Below, in pieces: positions 1 to 8,887 of a DNA stretch of 56,395 nt. Numbering within the stretch: position 1 is the stretch's first letter; every line of letters starts with the position of its first letter. Position numbers and translations under genes: made by a program. Source of the stretch: Bacteroidales bacterium (GTDB taxonomy: Bacteria; Bacteroidota; Bacteroidia; Bacteroidales; UBA12077); the NCBI GenBank assembly GCA_030611105.1, contig JAUWQL010000005.1:1-56395 (forward strand). The letters are read 5' to 3'. The notes under the pieces were generated by a model that saw only the letters and a list, made by a program, of their open reading frames with translations, was not told where the DNA came from and searched no databases.

Positions 1-123
1 GCTTAGCGCCTGCCTGCCGCAGGCAGGGATTTGTTAACTGGTAGATAATAAGACTGTTAATTTTTGAAGTGTTTTGTAAAATTAACCGCTTAGCACCTTT
101 TTTTACTAAATTGAATTTACATA
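1..123. repeat. composite intergenic repeat upstream of the amylase
   Basis: Positions 1-32 contain a GC-rich palindrome (GCCTGCC..GGCAGG core) preceded by GCTTAGC. Positions 88-102 contain a second block, GCTTAGCACCTTTTT. The same two blocks occur in the same relative order, inverted, at 39066-39165: the first matches at 31 of 32 positions, and CTTAGCACCTTTTT matches exactly. The DNA between the blocks is not similar. No convincing promoter for the downstream gene was found. The function is unknown; it looks like a member of a dispersed intergenic repeat family. Confidence 0.6.
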
Positions 124-2880
124 ATGAATATGAATTTTAAAAAAGAGATTTTAACTTTAATTCTATTAATTACAAGTTTGTTATCAGCCTTTTCTCAGGT
201 TGTAACAACCGACCCTGAATTTCCAACAGCCGATAATGCCGTTACTATTTATTTTGATGCTGCCCAGGGAAATCAGGCATTAAAAGATTATACAGGTGAT
301 ATTTATGCTCATACAGGACTTATCACTGATCAAAGTTCCGGCGATTGGAAGTATGTTATTGCAGGCTGGAGCGAAAATACCGATAAGGCAAAACTAACAG
401 AAGTATCAACAAATTTGTATAAACTAGAAATACAACCAAGTATAAAAGAATTTTACGTTGTGGACGAAGGTGAAGAAATTTTACAATTAGCTTTCGTGTT
501 CAGGAATTCTGATGGCTCACTGGTTGGACGTGAAGCTGATGGTGGTGATATCTTTGCAGATGTTTATCCTCCAGGTTTAAATGTTAGTATTTCTTCTCCA
601 ACAGATGATTATATTATTTTGCCCGGAGAACAGATCAATATTAGCGCATCATCTAACGATGCTGATAGCATGCATTTATGGATTGATGATGTTTTGATTT
701 CAAAACTTGCAGGAACATCAATTGATTATGCATATACAGAGAATATTGCCGGATCGCATAAAATAATTGTTAAGGCAAAAAACACCGATGAAACTGCCAC
801 CGATTCTGTTTATTATTTTGCACGAGGAAATAATACAGTTGCTGAATTACCTTCCGGCTGGATTAAAGGAATAAATTATTTATCTGACGATTCGGTTGGT
901 TTAGTTCTTTTTGCTCCAAATAAGGAATTTATATTTGTTATAGGAGATTTTACCGATTGGAGATTGAATGAGAACTACATGATGAATGTTACTCCAAATG
1001 ATTCAATATATTGGTTAAGTATTGGGGGCCTAACTTCCGGAAAGGAATATATTTTTCAATACTATATCGATGGAGAGTTGCGAATTGCAGATCCTTATAC
1101 AGAAAAAACAAGCGATCCGAATGATAAATATATTTCAGAAGAAACATATCCGGGATTAATTGAATATCCGGCTACAAAGACCACTAATATTGCATCGGTT
1201 TTGCAAACAAATCAAACAGAATATCAATGGCAAAATACAGATTTTATTGCACCTGAAAAGGAGAATCTGATTATTTACGAATTGCTCGTAAGAGATTTTG
1301 TTGCTAAACACGATTATCAAACACTAATTGATACACTTAATTACTTGGATTCTCTAGGTGTTAAAGCAATAGAATTAATGCCATTTAACGAATTTGAAGG
1401 AAATGAGAGCTGGGGTTACAATACAAGCTTTTATTTTGCTCCCGATAAATATTACGGTACAAAAGAAGATTTAAAAGAATTTATTGATTCCTGTCATGGA
1501 AGAGGAATAGCAGTTATTATGGATATGGTTTTAAATCATTCATATAGCCAGTCGCCTTTAGTTCAAATGTATTTTGACGGGGAAAAACCTACATCAGAAA
1601 ACCCTTGGTATAATATACAATCGCCTAATTCAACTTATTCGTGGGGATATGATTTTAATCATGAGAGCGATTACACGAAAGAATTTGTTGATAGCGTTAA
1701 TAGATTTTGGTTAGAGGTTTATAAAATAGATGGGTTTCGATTCGATTTTACCAAGGGTTTTACTAATACTTCAGGTGATGGTTGGCCTTATGATGCATCA
1801 AGGATTTCTATTTTAAAAAGAATGGCAATGAGTATCTGGAGTATAAATCCAAGTGCTTATGTTATACTTGAGCATCTTACTGATAATTCAGAAGAAAAAG
1901 TACTTGCCGAATTTGGAATGTTACTCTGGGGGAATATGAATCATGAATATGCCGAAGCTTCAATGGGGTATTCATCAGATATTGACTGGGCTTCATACAA
2001 GGAAAGAAACTGGTCTGTTCCGCATGTAGTTGCTTATATGGAAAGCCACGATGAAGAGAGATTAATGTATAAAAATTTACAGTGGGGGAATTCTGGTGAA
2101 TGGTATAATATTAAAGATTTGCATACAGCCCTACATCGTGTTGAACTTGCAGCTAATTTCTTTATTCCAATTCCGGGGCCTAAAATGATATGGCAATTTG
2201 GAGAATTAGGATACGATTATTCTATTGACTATGACTGCAGAGTATGTAATAAACCTATACGATGGGATTATTTTACGTCTAACAGGGAAAAGTTATACTA
2301 CGTGTTTAAAGCACTGAATAATCTAAAAACCACTTATGATGTTTTTAGTACTTCCGATTTCACAATTACTCAAGTAGGAAAAACAAAGTCTATTCATTTA
2401 TTCGATGATGAAATGGATGTGGTTATTTTAGGAAATTTTGATGTGGAAACAAAGGAGATTAATCCGGATTTCCCTAACACAGGTAATTGGTATGAATATT
2501 ATACCAGCGACACATTGAATGTTACTGCTACCGACGAATATATCTCTCTTTTACCCGGAGAATACAGACTTTATACAAGTGTTAAATTAGAACAACCAGA
2601 TATTCCGGCTTCTATATTTAATATTTTTTCATCAAATCAAATTTCTGTAAATGTATTTCCAAATCCATCATCGGATATATTCTTTTTCGATATTAATGAA
2701 GAACTTAATAATGGTAGCGTATTATATCTTTATGATATTCAGGGTCAATTGAAATTTGAGAAGATAAGTTACGAACAGGATATTATTGAGTTGGAAGCAA
2801 CAGGATTAGAGAACGGTATATATTTCTATAAATTAATAGTTAACAATAATATTTATACGGGGAAAATACTTAAAAATTAG
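124..2880 (+). CDS. T9SS-secreted GH13 alpha-amylase family protein
   Basis: 918 residues. A signal peptide (about 1-24, ending SAFSQ) is followed by a beta-rich domain typical of secreted Bacteroidota amylases (about 30-150), an Ig-like segment (155-235), a CBM48/E-set-like domain (about 250-335, GDFTDWRLN), a GH13 barrel (about 380-720), and a C-terminal T9SS type A sorting domain (about 845-918, VFPNPSSD to the end). GH13 regions are intact: D467xxxNH472, nucleophile D541 in GFRFDF, acid/base E583, and H642-D643. It should hydrolyse alpha-1,4-glucan outside the cell, exported by SecYEG then T9SS with likely surface attachment or release. No Shine-Dalgarno is seen, as usual in this phylum. 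A GGDEF gene begins 9 bp downstream and is probably co-transcribed. Exact bond specificity (alpha-amylase versus pullulanase type) cannot be read from the sequence. Confidence 0.9.
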   Translation: MNMNFKKEILTLILLITSLLSAFSQVVTTDPEFPTADNAVTIYFDAAQGNQALKDYTGDIYAHTGLITDQSSGDWKYVIAGWSENTDKAKLTEVSTNLYKLEIQPSIKEFYVVDEGEEILQLAFVFRNSDGSLVGREADGGDIFADVYPPGLNVSISSPTDDYIILPGEQINISASSNDADSMHLWIDDVLISKLAGTSIDYAYTENIAGSHKIIVKAKNTDETATDSVYYFARGNNTVAELPSGWIKGINYLSDDSVGLVLFAPNKEFIFVIGDFTDWRLNENYMMNVTPNDSIYWLSIGGLTSGKEYIFQYYIDGELRIADPYTEKTSDPNDKYISEETYPGLIEYPATKTTNIASVLQTNQTEYQWQNTDFIAPEKENLIIYELLVRDFVAKHDYQTLIDTLNYLDSLGVKAIELMPFNEFEGNESWGYNTSFYFAPDKYYGTKEDLKEFIDSCHGRGIAVIMDMVLNHSYSQSPLVQMYFDGEKPTSENPWYNIQSPNSTYSWGYDFNHESDYTKEFVDSVNRFWLEVYKIDGFRFDFTKGFTNTSGDGWPYDASRISILKRMAMSIWSINPSAYVILEHLTDNSEEKVLAEFGMLLWGNMNHEYAEASMGYSSDIDWASYKERNWSVPHVVAYMESHDEERLMYKNLQWGNSGEWYNIKDLHTALHRVELAANFFIPIPGPKMIWQFGELGYDYSIDYDCRVCNKPIRWDYFTSNREKLYYVFKALNNLKTTYDVFSTSDFTITQVGKTKSIHLFDDEMDVVILGNFDVETKEINPDFPNTGNWYEYYTSDTLNVTATDEYISLLPGEYRLYTSVKLEQPDIPASIFNIFSSNQISVNVFPNPSSDIFFFDINEELNNGSVLYLYDIQGQLKFEKISYEQDIIELEATGLENGIYFYKLIVNNNIYTGKILKN

Positions 2881-2889
2881 TTTTGATTA

Positions 2890-3483
2890 ATGATAGATTT
2901 TAACTTAAATAGTTTATTAATTATATTCATATCGATTTCCATTGGATTTGTATTGGCTTTCTGGCGATTTAAGGGAAGAATCGCCAGTTTAAAAAGCCTT
3001 GCATTTTCAGATGATCTTGGTATTTATAATCATCGTGAACTAAAAACAAAATTGAAATCATTAATCAAAAATTCTTCTATTAATTCTTTAGTATTTATTC
3101 TTATCGACATTGATCGATTTAAAAATTATAATGATCATTATGGATACGATAAAGCCGATGTTATATTGCAAGAATTTGTAAATATTACAAAAGGATTTAT
3201 TCGAAAATCAGACATGTTTTTTCGATATAAAAATGGAGATGAATTTGTACTCATTTTTACAAATATTGGCATAGATGAAGCAAAAGAGGTAGGTAATCGT
3301 TTACGCAGAGTAATTGCTTACCATCAATTCGAGATTGACAATCAGCAAGTTAATCTGACTGTTAGCATGGGAATTACAAGCTCTTATAAAAATGATTCTC
3401 CTGATAATATAAGAAAAAGAGCCGAAGCAGCCTTGCAAGAAGCAAAACAATCAAAAAATACTGTAGTACTAATTGAAAAATAA
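2890..3483 (+). CDS. membrane-anchored GGDEF-domain protein (putative diguanylate cyclase)
   Basis: 197 residues. One transmembrane helix (about 7-25) is followed by a GGDEF domain (about 35-195) with no separate sensory domain. DDLGIYNHR (41-49) matches the usual D.LTG..NR start. The metal/substrate motif DIDRFKNYND (73-82) is intact, and an RxxD inhibitory-site motif sits at R105-D108. The signature loop is unusual: RYKNGDEF (112-119) instead of RYGGDEF, so the first glycine is replaced and there is one extra residue. It may make c-di-GMP, have reduced activity, or act as a receptor. The gene follows the secreted amylase by 9 bp, suggesting co-transcription. A short stem-loop (3502-3523) lies 18 bp after the stop. 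GGDEF proteins are sparse in many Bacteroidota, so this one stands out. Confidence 0.85.
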   Translation: MIDFNLNSLLIIFISISIGFVLAFWRFKGRIASLKSLAFSDDLGIYNHRELKTKLKSLIKNSSINSLVFILIDIDRFKNYNDHYGYDKADVILQEFVNITKGFIRKSDMFFRYKNGDEFVLIFTNIGIDEAKEVGNRLRRVIAYHQFEIDNQQVNLTVSMGITSSYKNDSPDNIRKRAEAALQEAKQSKNTVVLIEK

Positions 3484-3501
3484 AAAACTGCATTATTTGT
3501 A

Positions 3502-3523
3502 CAACGCACATTCCTGTGCGTTG
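3502..3523 (+). terminator. short stem-loop after the GGDEF gene
   Basis: A perfect 9-bp stem (CAACGCACA / TGTGCGTTG) with a TTCC loop lies 18 bp after the GGDEF stop codon. It is followed by a weak T-rich run (GTTTGTT). It could end the amylase-GGDEF transcript, but it may simply belong to the cluster of palindromic repeats that continues to 3706. Confidence 0.4.
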
Positions 3524-3584
3524 GTTTGTTATTAAATGAAATTGTATAATCTGCTTGCTGGAAGACCAATGTCAATAAGTTAAC

Positions 3585-3709
3585 AGATTCCGCATCAAGT
3601 GCGGAATGACAGGAGCTGTGAAAAGGCACTTCTGCCTGTCATTCCTGCGAAAGCAGGAATCTATTTTGTTTTAGATTCCTGAACTTCGTTTCACTTCGTC
3701 AGGAATGAC
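3585..3709. repeat. cluster of three short palindromes
   Basis: Three hairpins stand in a row: ATTCCGCA/TGCGGAAT (3587-3607), ATTCCTGC-gaaa-GCAGGAAT (3641-3660), and ATTCCTGA/TCAGGAAT (3675-3706). Each is joined to the motif AATGACA or its complement. This has the look of a dispersed intergenic repeat known from many bacterial genomes. It lies between convergent genes and contains no plausible gene. Confidence 0.7.
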
Positions 3710-3770
3710 AATTATTAATATTCTGAATACTTTTAGTAATATTTAAATTATGCCAGACAGCTCTGGTTAC

Positions 3771-5150
3771 TTATTCGGTTTTAAAAACTTTATATCCCCA
3801 GGCTTCAAGTTTATAGTTATTTGAAAACTCTTCGCCTGTAAATAATTCGGTTAACTCAATATTAATCGGATTTGTAAATTCGAATTCTATTTCCTCTGGT
3901 GATAAATTCAAAATTGTAATAATCTGGTTGTCATCTTTTGTACGTGAGAATGCAAAGATTTTGTCATCGGCAGTTGTGGTAATTCTCTCCATTGTTCCAC
4001 CAAAATCGCCATTCCAAAGTGCCGGGTTTTCTTTTTTCAATTTGAGAAGATCAGTATATAATTCTTTCAGGCAACATTCTTTTTCCCAGTTTATAGTATC
4101 TTTTTCAAAGAACAAAAGCTTCTTATCTAAACATGCTTCCTGTCCGCTATATATTAAAGGCATTCCAGTAGCCGTAACCGACAAAACAGCAAATACTTTT
4201 GTTGCATCTCCTAATCGTTCAAATACAGTTCCTTTCCACGAGTTCTCATCATGGTTACTGGTAAAGTTCAGCCTGTAGTCAGATGAATTGTATTTAGTTT
4301 TTTCAGTTTCGTATTGATTAACTAAATCATCAACTGTTTTTTTACCTTGAGCAATTTCATTCCATATAAAATGCATAGTCCATGCATATGTCATATCAAA
4401 GGCATACTCGTGTAACTCAGGTTCATCAGCTTCGGCAAGCATAAAAACAGGTTTTATTTTATCAAGTTCATATCTTGCATTGTTCCAAAATTCAACAGGA
4501 ACCATTCCGGCAACATCACACCTGTAACCATCAATATTAAAATTCTTAACCCAGTATTTTAATGCATCAATCATATAATCCTGCATTTCAGGAATTTCAT
4601 AGTTGAAACCTGCTACATCAGACCAGTCTGGAACCGGAGGAATAATATTACCTTCTCCATCTTTTTTGTACCATTCCGGATGTTTATTTATTAACTCATT
4701 ATCCCAGGCCGAATGATTTGCAACCCAATCAATTATAACATACATTTCTAGTTCATGTATTTTATTGATAAGATTTAAAAAATCTTCTTTGGTTCCAAAC
4801 TCAGGATTAATTCCATAATAATCTTTTACAGCATAATAACTACCCATTGTTCCTTTCCTGTTTTTTTCTCCAATCGGGTGAATTGGCATTAACCACAAAA
4901 TATCAGTTCCTAATTCTTTTAACCTGGGTAAATGCTCGGCAAAGGCATTAAAGGTTCCTTCAGGAGTATATTGTCTTATATTAACTTCATATATACTTAG
5001 ATTCTTACTCCATTCTACATGTTTAACCTTTTGATATTCGGTATTTTTTTCTTGATTATTTGTTGCAGGCTTACATCCTACAAACAAAGTTAAAGTTAAG
5101 ATGTAGATTATCAACGTTTTGGCTTTAAGTGTCAGCTTTTGTGTTTTCAT
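3771..5150 (-). CDS. GH13 alpha-amylase family lipoprotein
   Basis: 459 residues, a compact GH13 enzyme. The N-terminus is a lipoprotein signal with lipobox LFVGC (Cys26), placing it in the periplasm or on the outer membrane. The catalytic barrel starts near residue 50 and has all four conserved regions: D141WVANH146, GYRCD with nucleophile D212, acid/base E240 (FMLAE), and H300-D301. A short C-terminal beta domain follows (about 380-459). There is no CBM48 domain, unlike its two neighbours. It probably trims malto-oligosaccharides made by the secreted amylase at 124-2880. It is transcribed alone and divergently from phosphofructokinase, with 204 bp between the starts. Amylase, cyclomaltodextrinase or neopullulanase activity are all possible. 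Confidence 0.88.
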   Translation of the reverse strand: MKTQKLTLKAKTLIIYILTLTLFVGCKPATNNQEKNTEYQKVKHVEWSKNLSIYEVNIRQYTPEGTFNAFAEHLPRLKELGTDILWLMPIHPIGEKNRKGTMGSYYAVKDYYGINPEFGTKEDFLNLINKIHELEMYVIIDWVANHSAWDNELINKHPEWYKKDGEGNIIPPVPDWSDVAGFNYEIPEMQDYMIDALKYWVKNFNIDGYRCDVAGMVPVEFWNNARYELDKIKPVFMLAEADEPELHEYAFDMTYAWTMHFIWNEIAQGKKTVDDLVNQYETEKTKYNSSDYRLNFTSNHDENSWKGTVFERLGDATKVFAVLSVTATGMPLIYSGQEACLDKKLLFFEKDTINWEKECCLKELYTDLLKLKKENPALWNGDFGGTMERITTTADDKIFAFSRTKDDNQIITILNLSPEEIEFEFTNPINIELTELFTGEEFSNNYKLEAWGYKVFKTE

Positions 5151-5354
5151 GTTAAATAATTTTGAATTTTTATAATATTAAGGTCTTAAAATTGTGATAA
5201 ATCAAGCTTTTTGTTATTTTTACCATTGCTAATTTTGCTTTTTAAAGATAATATATTATAAGCAAAAAATTGCATGAAATGCAGACTAATTAAAGAGAAT
5301 AGAGTGTTTTCTCCCCTAATAAAAATAATTAAATAATCAAATAAAAAAATTACA

Positions 5355-6449
5355 ATGAAACGTGTTTTAATTGCAACAGCGGGTGGAGATTGCCCCGGTT
5401 TAAATGCTGTTATAAGAGCAATTGTAAAAAGAGCATCTCGAGAACGTGACTGGGAAGTAATAGGAAGCATACAGGCTTTTAATGGAATTTTGTGGGAACC
5501 TACAGAAATTAAGATATTAGATGAACAAGCTGTAGCAGGAATTCATTTCCGAGGAGGAACTATTATTGAGACTACAAACAAAGGAGGTCCTTTTGCCTGG
5601 CCAATAAAAGACAAAAATGGAAAATGGTCAACGGTTGATCGTTCCGAAGAAATGATTCGTAAACTTATGTATATGGGTGTTGATGCCGTGATAAATATAG
5701 GAGGTGACGGTTCACAGCAAATATCTCAGGCTTTGTATGAAAAAGGGTTAAATATAATTGGTGTTCCGAAAACTATTGATAATGATTTATTGGCAACTGA
5801 TACCACTTTTGGATATCAAACTGCTATTCAGATTGCTACTGAAGCTGTTGATAAATTAGTAACTACTGCGGCCAGTCATAATAGAGTTATGGTTCTTGAA
5901 GTTATGGGACGCGATGCAGGCTGGATTGCCATGAATGCTGCTGTTGCAGGCGGTGCTGAGATTTGCCTTATTCCTGAAATACCATACGACATTGACAAAG
6001 TTCTTGAAAAAATCAATAATAGGTTTAGAAGAGATCGTGGATTTACTATAATTGTTATTGCAGAAGGTGCTAGTGCCATTGGCAAGGAGAGTTCAAAAGA
6101 AAAGAATGATGAAATAGGATATAGGAATGCTAAATTATCTGGTGCTGCTTCCAGACTTGTTGAAGAGTTAAAAGAAGCTGGAATTAAGCATGATATGCGT
6201 AAAGCGGTATTAGGACATATTCAACGTGGAGGAGTTCCAATTGCTTATGACCGTGTTCTGGCAACACAGTTTGGAGTGCATGCCTTTGAAATGGTATTGG
6301 AGGGTAAATTTGGAGAAATGGTTTCGTATCGTCATCCTTATATTACATCTGTTCCATTTAAGGAAGCCATTAAAAACCCAAATTTAGTAACTCCGGATAC
6401 AGCATTAATGATAAATGCCCGAGGTGTTGGTATTAGTTTTGGAGATTAA
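5355..6449 (+). CDS. pfkA: 6-phosphofructokinase
   Basis: 364 residues. It phosphorylates fructose-6-phosphate to fructose-1,6-bisphosphate in cytosolic glycolysis. Visible motifs are GGDCPGLNAVIR (10-21), GGDGS (116-120), PKTIDND (138-144, containing the catalytic Asp) and MGRDAGW (about 184-190). A Gly in GGDGS argues for ATP as donor, whereas the Lys in PKTIDND is more typical of PPi-type or mixed-clade enzymes. This G/K combination is known from ATP-using group III PFKs, so ATP is likelier but not certain. A -7-like TAATTTTG is at 5230-5237, but its -33 partner is poorly spaced. A clear terminator follows. It lies between starch genes, which fits shared use in glucan catabolism, though it is probably a housekeeping gene. 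Confidence 0.93.
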   Translation: MKRVLIATAGGDCPGLNAVIRAIVKRASRERDWEVIGSIQAFNGILWEPTEIKILDEQAVAGIHFRGGTIIETTNKGGPFAWPIKDKNGKWSTVDRSEEMIRKLMYMGVDAVINIGGDGSQQISQALYEKGLNIIGVPKTIDNDLLATDTTFGYQTAIQIATEAVDKLVTTAASHNRVMVLEVMGRDAGWIAMNAAVAGGAEICLIPEIPYDIDKVLEKINNRFRRDRGFTIIVIAEGASAIGKESSKEKNDEIGYRNAKLSGAASRLVEELKEAGIKHDMRKAVLGHIQRGGVPIAYDRVLATQFGVHAFEMVLEGKFGEMVSYRHPYITSVPFKEAIKNPNLVTPDTALMINARGVGISFGD

Positions 6450-6466
6450 ATATTATTTATAAAAAT

Positions 6467-6504
6467 AAAAACGGCACTTAAAAATATAAGGGCCGTTTTC
6501 TTTT
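6467..6504 (+). terminator. pfkA: rho-independent terminator after pfkA
   Basis: The stem AAAACGGC (6468-6475) pairs with GCCGTTTT (6492-6499), followed by CTTTT. It lies 18 bp after the pfkA stop and between convergent genes. The A-run on the left means it may also serve the leftward maltose operon ending at 6524. Confidence 0.8.
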
Positions 6505-6523
6505 GTTCAAATTAACTCTCTTC

Positions 6524-8875
6524 CTAATTGTTGTTCAGAATTTCAAATGAGAAAGCTTTTAAATTTATAATTAGTTGATTTTCTTCATTTAAAGTATAAT
6601 TGTTTTTGAAGTTAGAATTCCAAACATTATAGTTTAAAGATTCCGGTAAATCAATTGTGATATACTTTTCATGACCGCTTTTATTAAAGGCTATTATACT
6701 TACTTCGTCGAAATATTTTCTTGCATAAACTAAACTCTCATTATCGGAGTACAAAATAATGATATCGCCATAAATGAGTTCCAGATTATTTCTTCGTAAC
6801 TTAACTATTTTACTTGTATTATCTTTTACTAACTTTTCAAGTTTTGTTAAGTTATCAAACTTCATAGGCCTTCTGTTATCCGGATCTCCAGCTCCCGGCA
6901 TACCTATTTCGTCGCCGTAATATATAACCGGAATGCCTGGAATCGTATTTATAAAAGTAGTTACTTGTAATAGTCTGTAATATCCGGCTGTATCCTTAAT
7001 CTGAATATCTCGATTCCATCCTGCTTCTTTATCATCTTCATCAAATTTTAAAGCCCCGCTTGCAAAAGTGATAAATCTTGGAAGATCGTGATTTCCGGTA
7101 ATATTACCCATTAGAGAATGATGTCCATAATATTTTAAACTTTCTTTAAGTGATGCTGTTAGGTTTGATAAAGGTTCTGATTCCTGGGCAAAATTATTCC
7201 GCATATCAAAATACAGATTAAAATCAAACTGGCCGTCTAACATATCTGTACCAACATAACTTCTGATTAGTTCCCGGCTTCCAAAAGTTTCTCCAATCTG
7301 GAAAATGAATTCTTTATTAGTTCCATCTCTTAGTTTTTTCGTTAGAGATCTCCAGTATGGTTTAGGAATGTGTTTGGTGGCATCGTGTCTGAATCCATCA
7401 ACATTATAATTGTCGATCCAAAATTTAGCCGAATCAGACATTAATTCTTCAACTTCAGGAATATCAAAGTTTAAAGTAGGCAGAAAAGTATCGAACCAGG
7501 TTGTTAGCCTATGCTCATCCCAAATTCTGATATTTTTTGTGCCATCAGGTAAATCAAGAGTTGTAGCCCATTCAGGATGTGTTTGGTATATTTTATTTTT
7601 TTCGTGAACATGATTTGAAACATAGTCCAGGATGATATTCATATCATTTTTGTGTGTAACATCAACTAAAGTATGTAAATCATCAGGGTTGCCGAACCTA
7701 TGGTCTATAGTTGTTAATGTTATTGGCCAATATCCATGATATCCTGAATATTTTCTATGAGGCGCAGGATACTCAACATAACCTTCAAGCGGATTTTGAG
7801 TAATAGGAGAGAGCCATATCATGCTTATTCCTAAGTCAGAAAAATATCCATCATTTACTTTTTCTGTAATTCCTTGAATATCTCCTCCCATGTAGTTAGC
7901 CTTTTCGGCAATTTCCAGATCATCAATTGGATTGTCTATTTCTTTATTCCCGTTATTAAATCGATCTACAAGCATAAAATAAAGAACTTGTGCATGTTTG
8001 TCGGTACGTTTAATTTCGGAGATATCAGAAATTACCTTGCCATAGTTTAACGGAATTAAAATATCATTCGAATATCCATTTTTATTACATGCCCATACTC
8101 TTATAAAAGATCTTTCCTTTGATTTAGCAATATTCGGAATTGTAATTTGAATTTTATTTTCAATAATTTTTGTTGGAATTGAAAAATTGTCCCAAAGAGC
8201 AATTATTGAGTTAATATTGCCAGATAGATTGATATTAATTTGATCATTAGAAAAACTATCAGTTAAAAGTTTAGGTGCATTAACATTCGGATCATCAATA
8301 GTTAATACGGAATTAAATCCTCCTATATTATTACTTTCTTTTACAGGATTTGCGGGATCAAGCATCCATTTTTCATCAACAACCAGTTGATAATGATATT
8401 TACCGGGTGCAAGTTTTAATTTATATTTCCAAACACCTTCTTTTAAAATAAAGTTTTCGCCGGGTGTCCAGGCATTAAAGTTTCCGGCAATTTGTACTGT
8501 TTTATAATCTCTGTTTTTTGGATCAAATTGAATTGTATATTCTACTTTTTTATCGAGCAATATTACAAGTGAATATGAATAACTATTTATCCAAACCGTT
8601 AGTTTTTCAATTGCTCTTGCATTTTCCGATGGTGAGATTTTTAACCGTTTTTTATCTTTTGTCAGATCAGCAGTATAATTTATAATAGTTACGGAATCTA
8701 TTAAATCAGCTTTTTTTAAATAACCATTAAGAAATATATCAGTTCCTTCTTCACTTGCATAAACCGGTGATGCAAACTCATACATTTCTGAATCTATAGG
8801 AATTTTGGTGTTATTCTTTATACAGCTTGTAAAAGCTATAACAACTGTTAAAACAATAAGGATAATTTTTTTCAT
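6524..8875 (-). CDS. GH13 amylase-family lipoprotein with CBM48-like domain
   Basis: 783 residues. The lipoprotein signal has its lipobox ending at Cys18 (AFTSC). Two N-terminal beta domains include a glycogen-binding-like E-set at about 115-195 (TVQIAGNFNAWTP). The GH13 barrel runs about 285-690 and ends with a beta domain. Conserved residues are D417xxxNH422, GFRHD with nucleophile D498, acid/base E529 (QIGE), and H596-D597. It resembles neopullulanase/cyclomaltodextrinase-type enzymes but is longer because of the extra N-terminal domains. It is the last gene of the leftward operon MFS-pgmB-GH65-GH13, starting 12 bp after the GH65 stop. The lipoprotein signal places it outside the cytoplasm, where it would produce maltose for the symporter. 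Confidence 0.9.
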   Translation of the reverse strand: MKKIILIVLTVVIAFTSCIKNNTKIPIDSEMYEFASPVYASEEGTDIFLNGYLKKADLIDSVTIINYTADLTKDKKRLKISPSENARAIEKLTVWINSYSYSLVILLDKKVEYTIQFDPKNRDYKTVQIAGNFNAWTPGENFILKEGVWKYKLKLAPGKYHYQLVVDEKWMLDPANPVKESNNIGGFNSVLTIDDPNVNAPKLLTDSFSNDQININLSGNINSIIALWDNFSIPTKIIENKIQITIPNIAKSKERSFIRVWACNKNGYSNDILIPLNYGKVISDISEIKRTDKHAQVLYFMLVDRFNNGNKEIDNPIDDLEIAEKANYMGGDIQGITEKVNDGYFSDLGISMIWLSPITQNPLEGYVEYPAPHRKYSGYHGYWPITLTTIDHRFGNPDDLHTLVDVTHKNDMNIILDYVSNHVHEKNKIYQTHPEWATTLDLPDGTKNIRIWDEHRLTTWFDTFLPTLNFDIPEVEELMSDSAKFWIDNYNVDGFRHDATKHIPKPYWRSLTKKLRDGTNKEFIFQIGETFGSRELIRSYVGTDMLDGQFDFNLYFDMRNNFAQESEPLSNLTASLKESLKYYGHHSLMGNITGNHDLPRFITFASGALKFDEDDKEAGWNRDIQIKDTAGYYRLLQVTTFINTIPGIPVIYYGDEIGMPGAGDPDNRRPMKFDNLTKLEKLVKDNTSKIVKLRRNNLELIYGDIIILYSDNESLVYARKYFDEVSIIAFNKSGHEKYITIDLPESLNYNVWNSNFKNNYTLNEENQLIINLKAFSFEILNNN

Positions 8876-8887
8876 TATTTTCTTAAT

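Noticed and set aside
3384-3629. Minus-strand open frame of 81 codons (CHSALDAES...)
   Set aside because: It overlaps the GGDEF gene and its start is translated from a palindromic repeat; CHSALDAES-type peptides are typical repeat artefacts.
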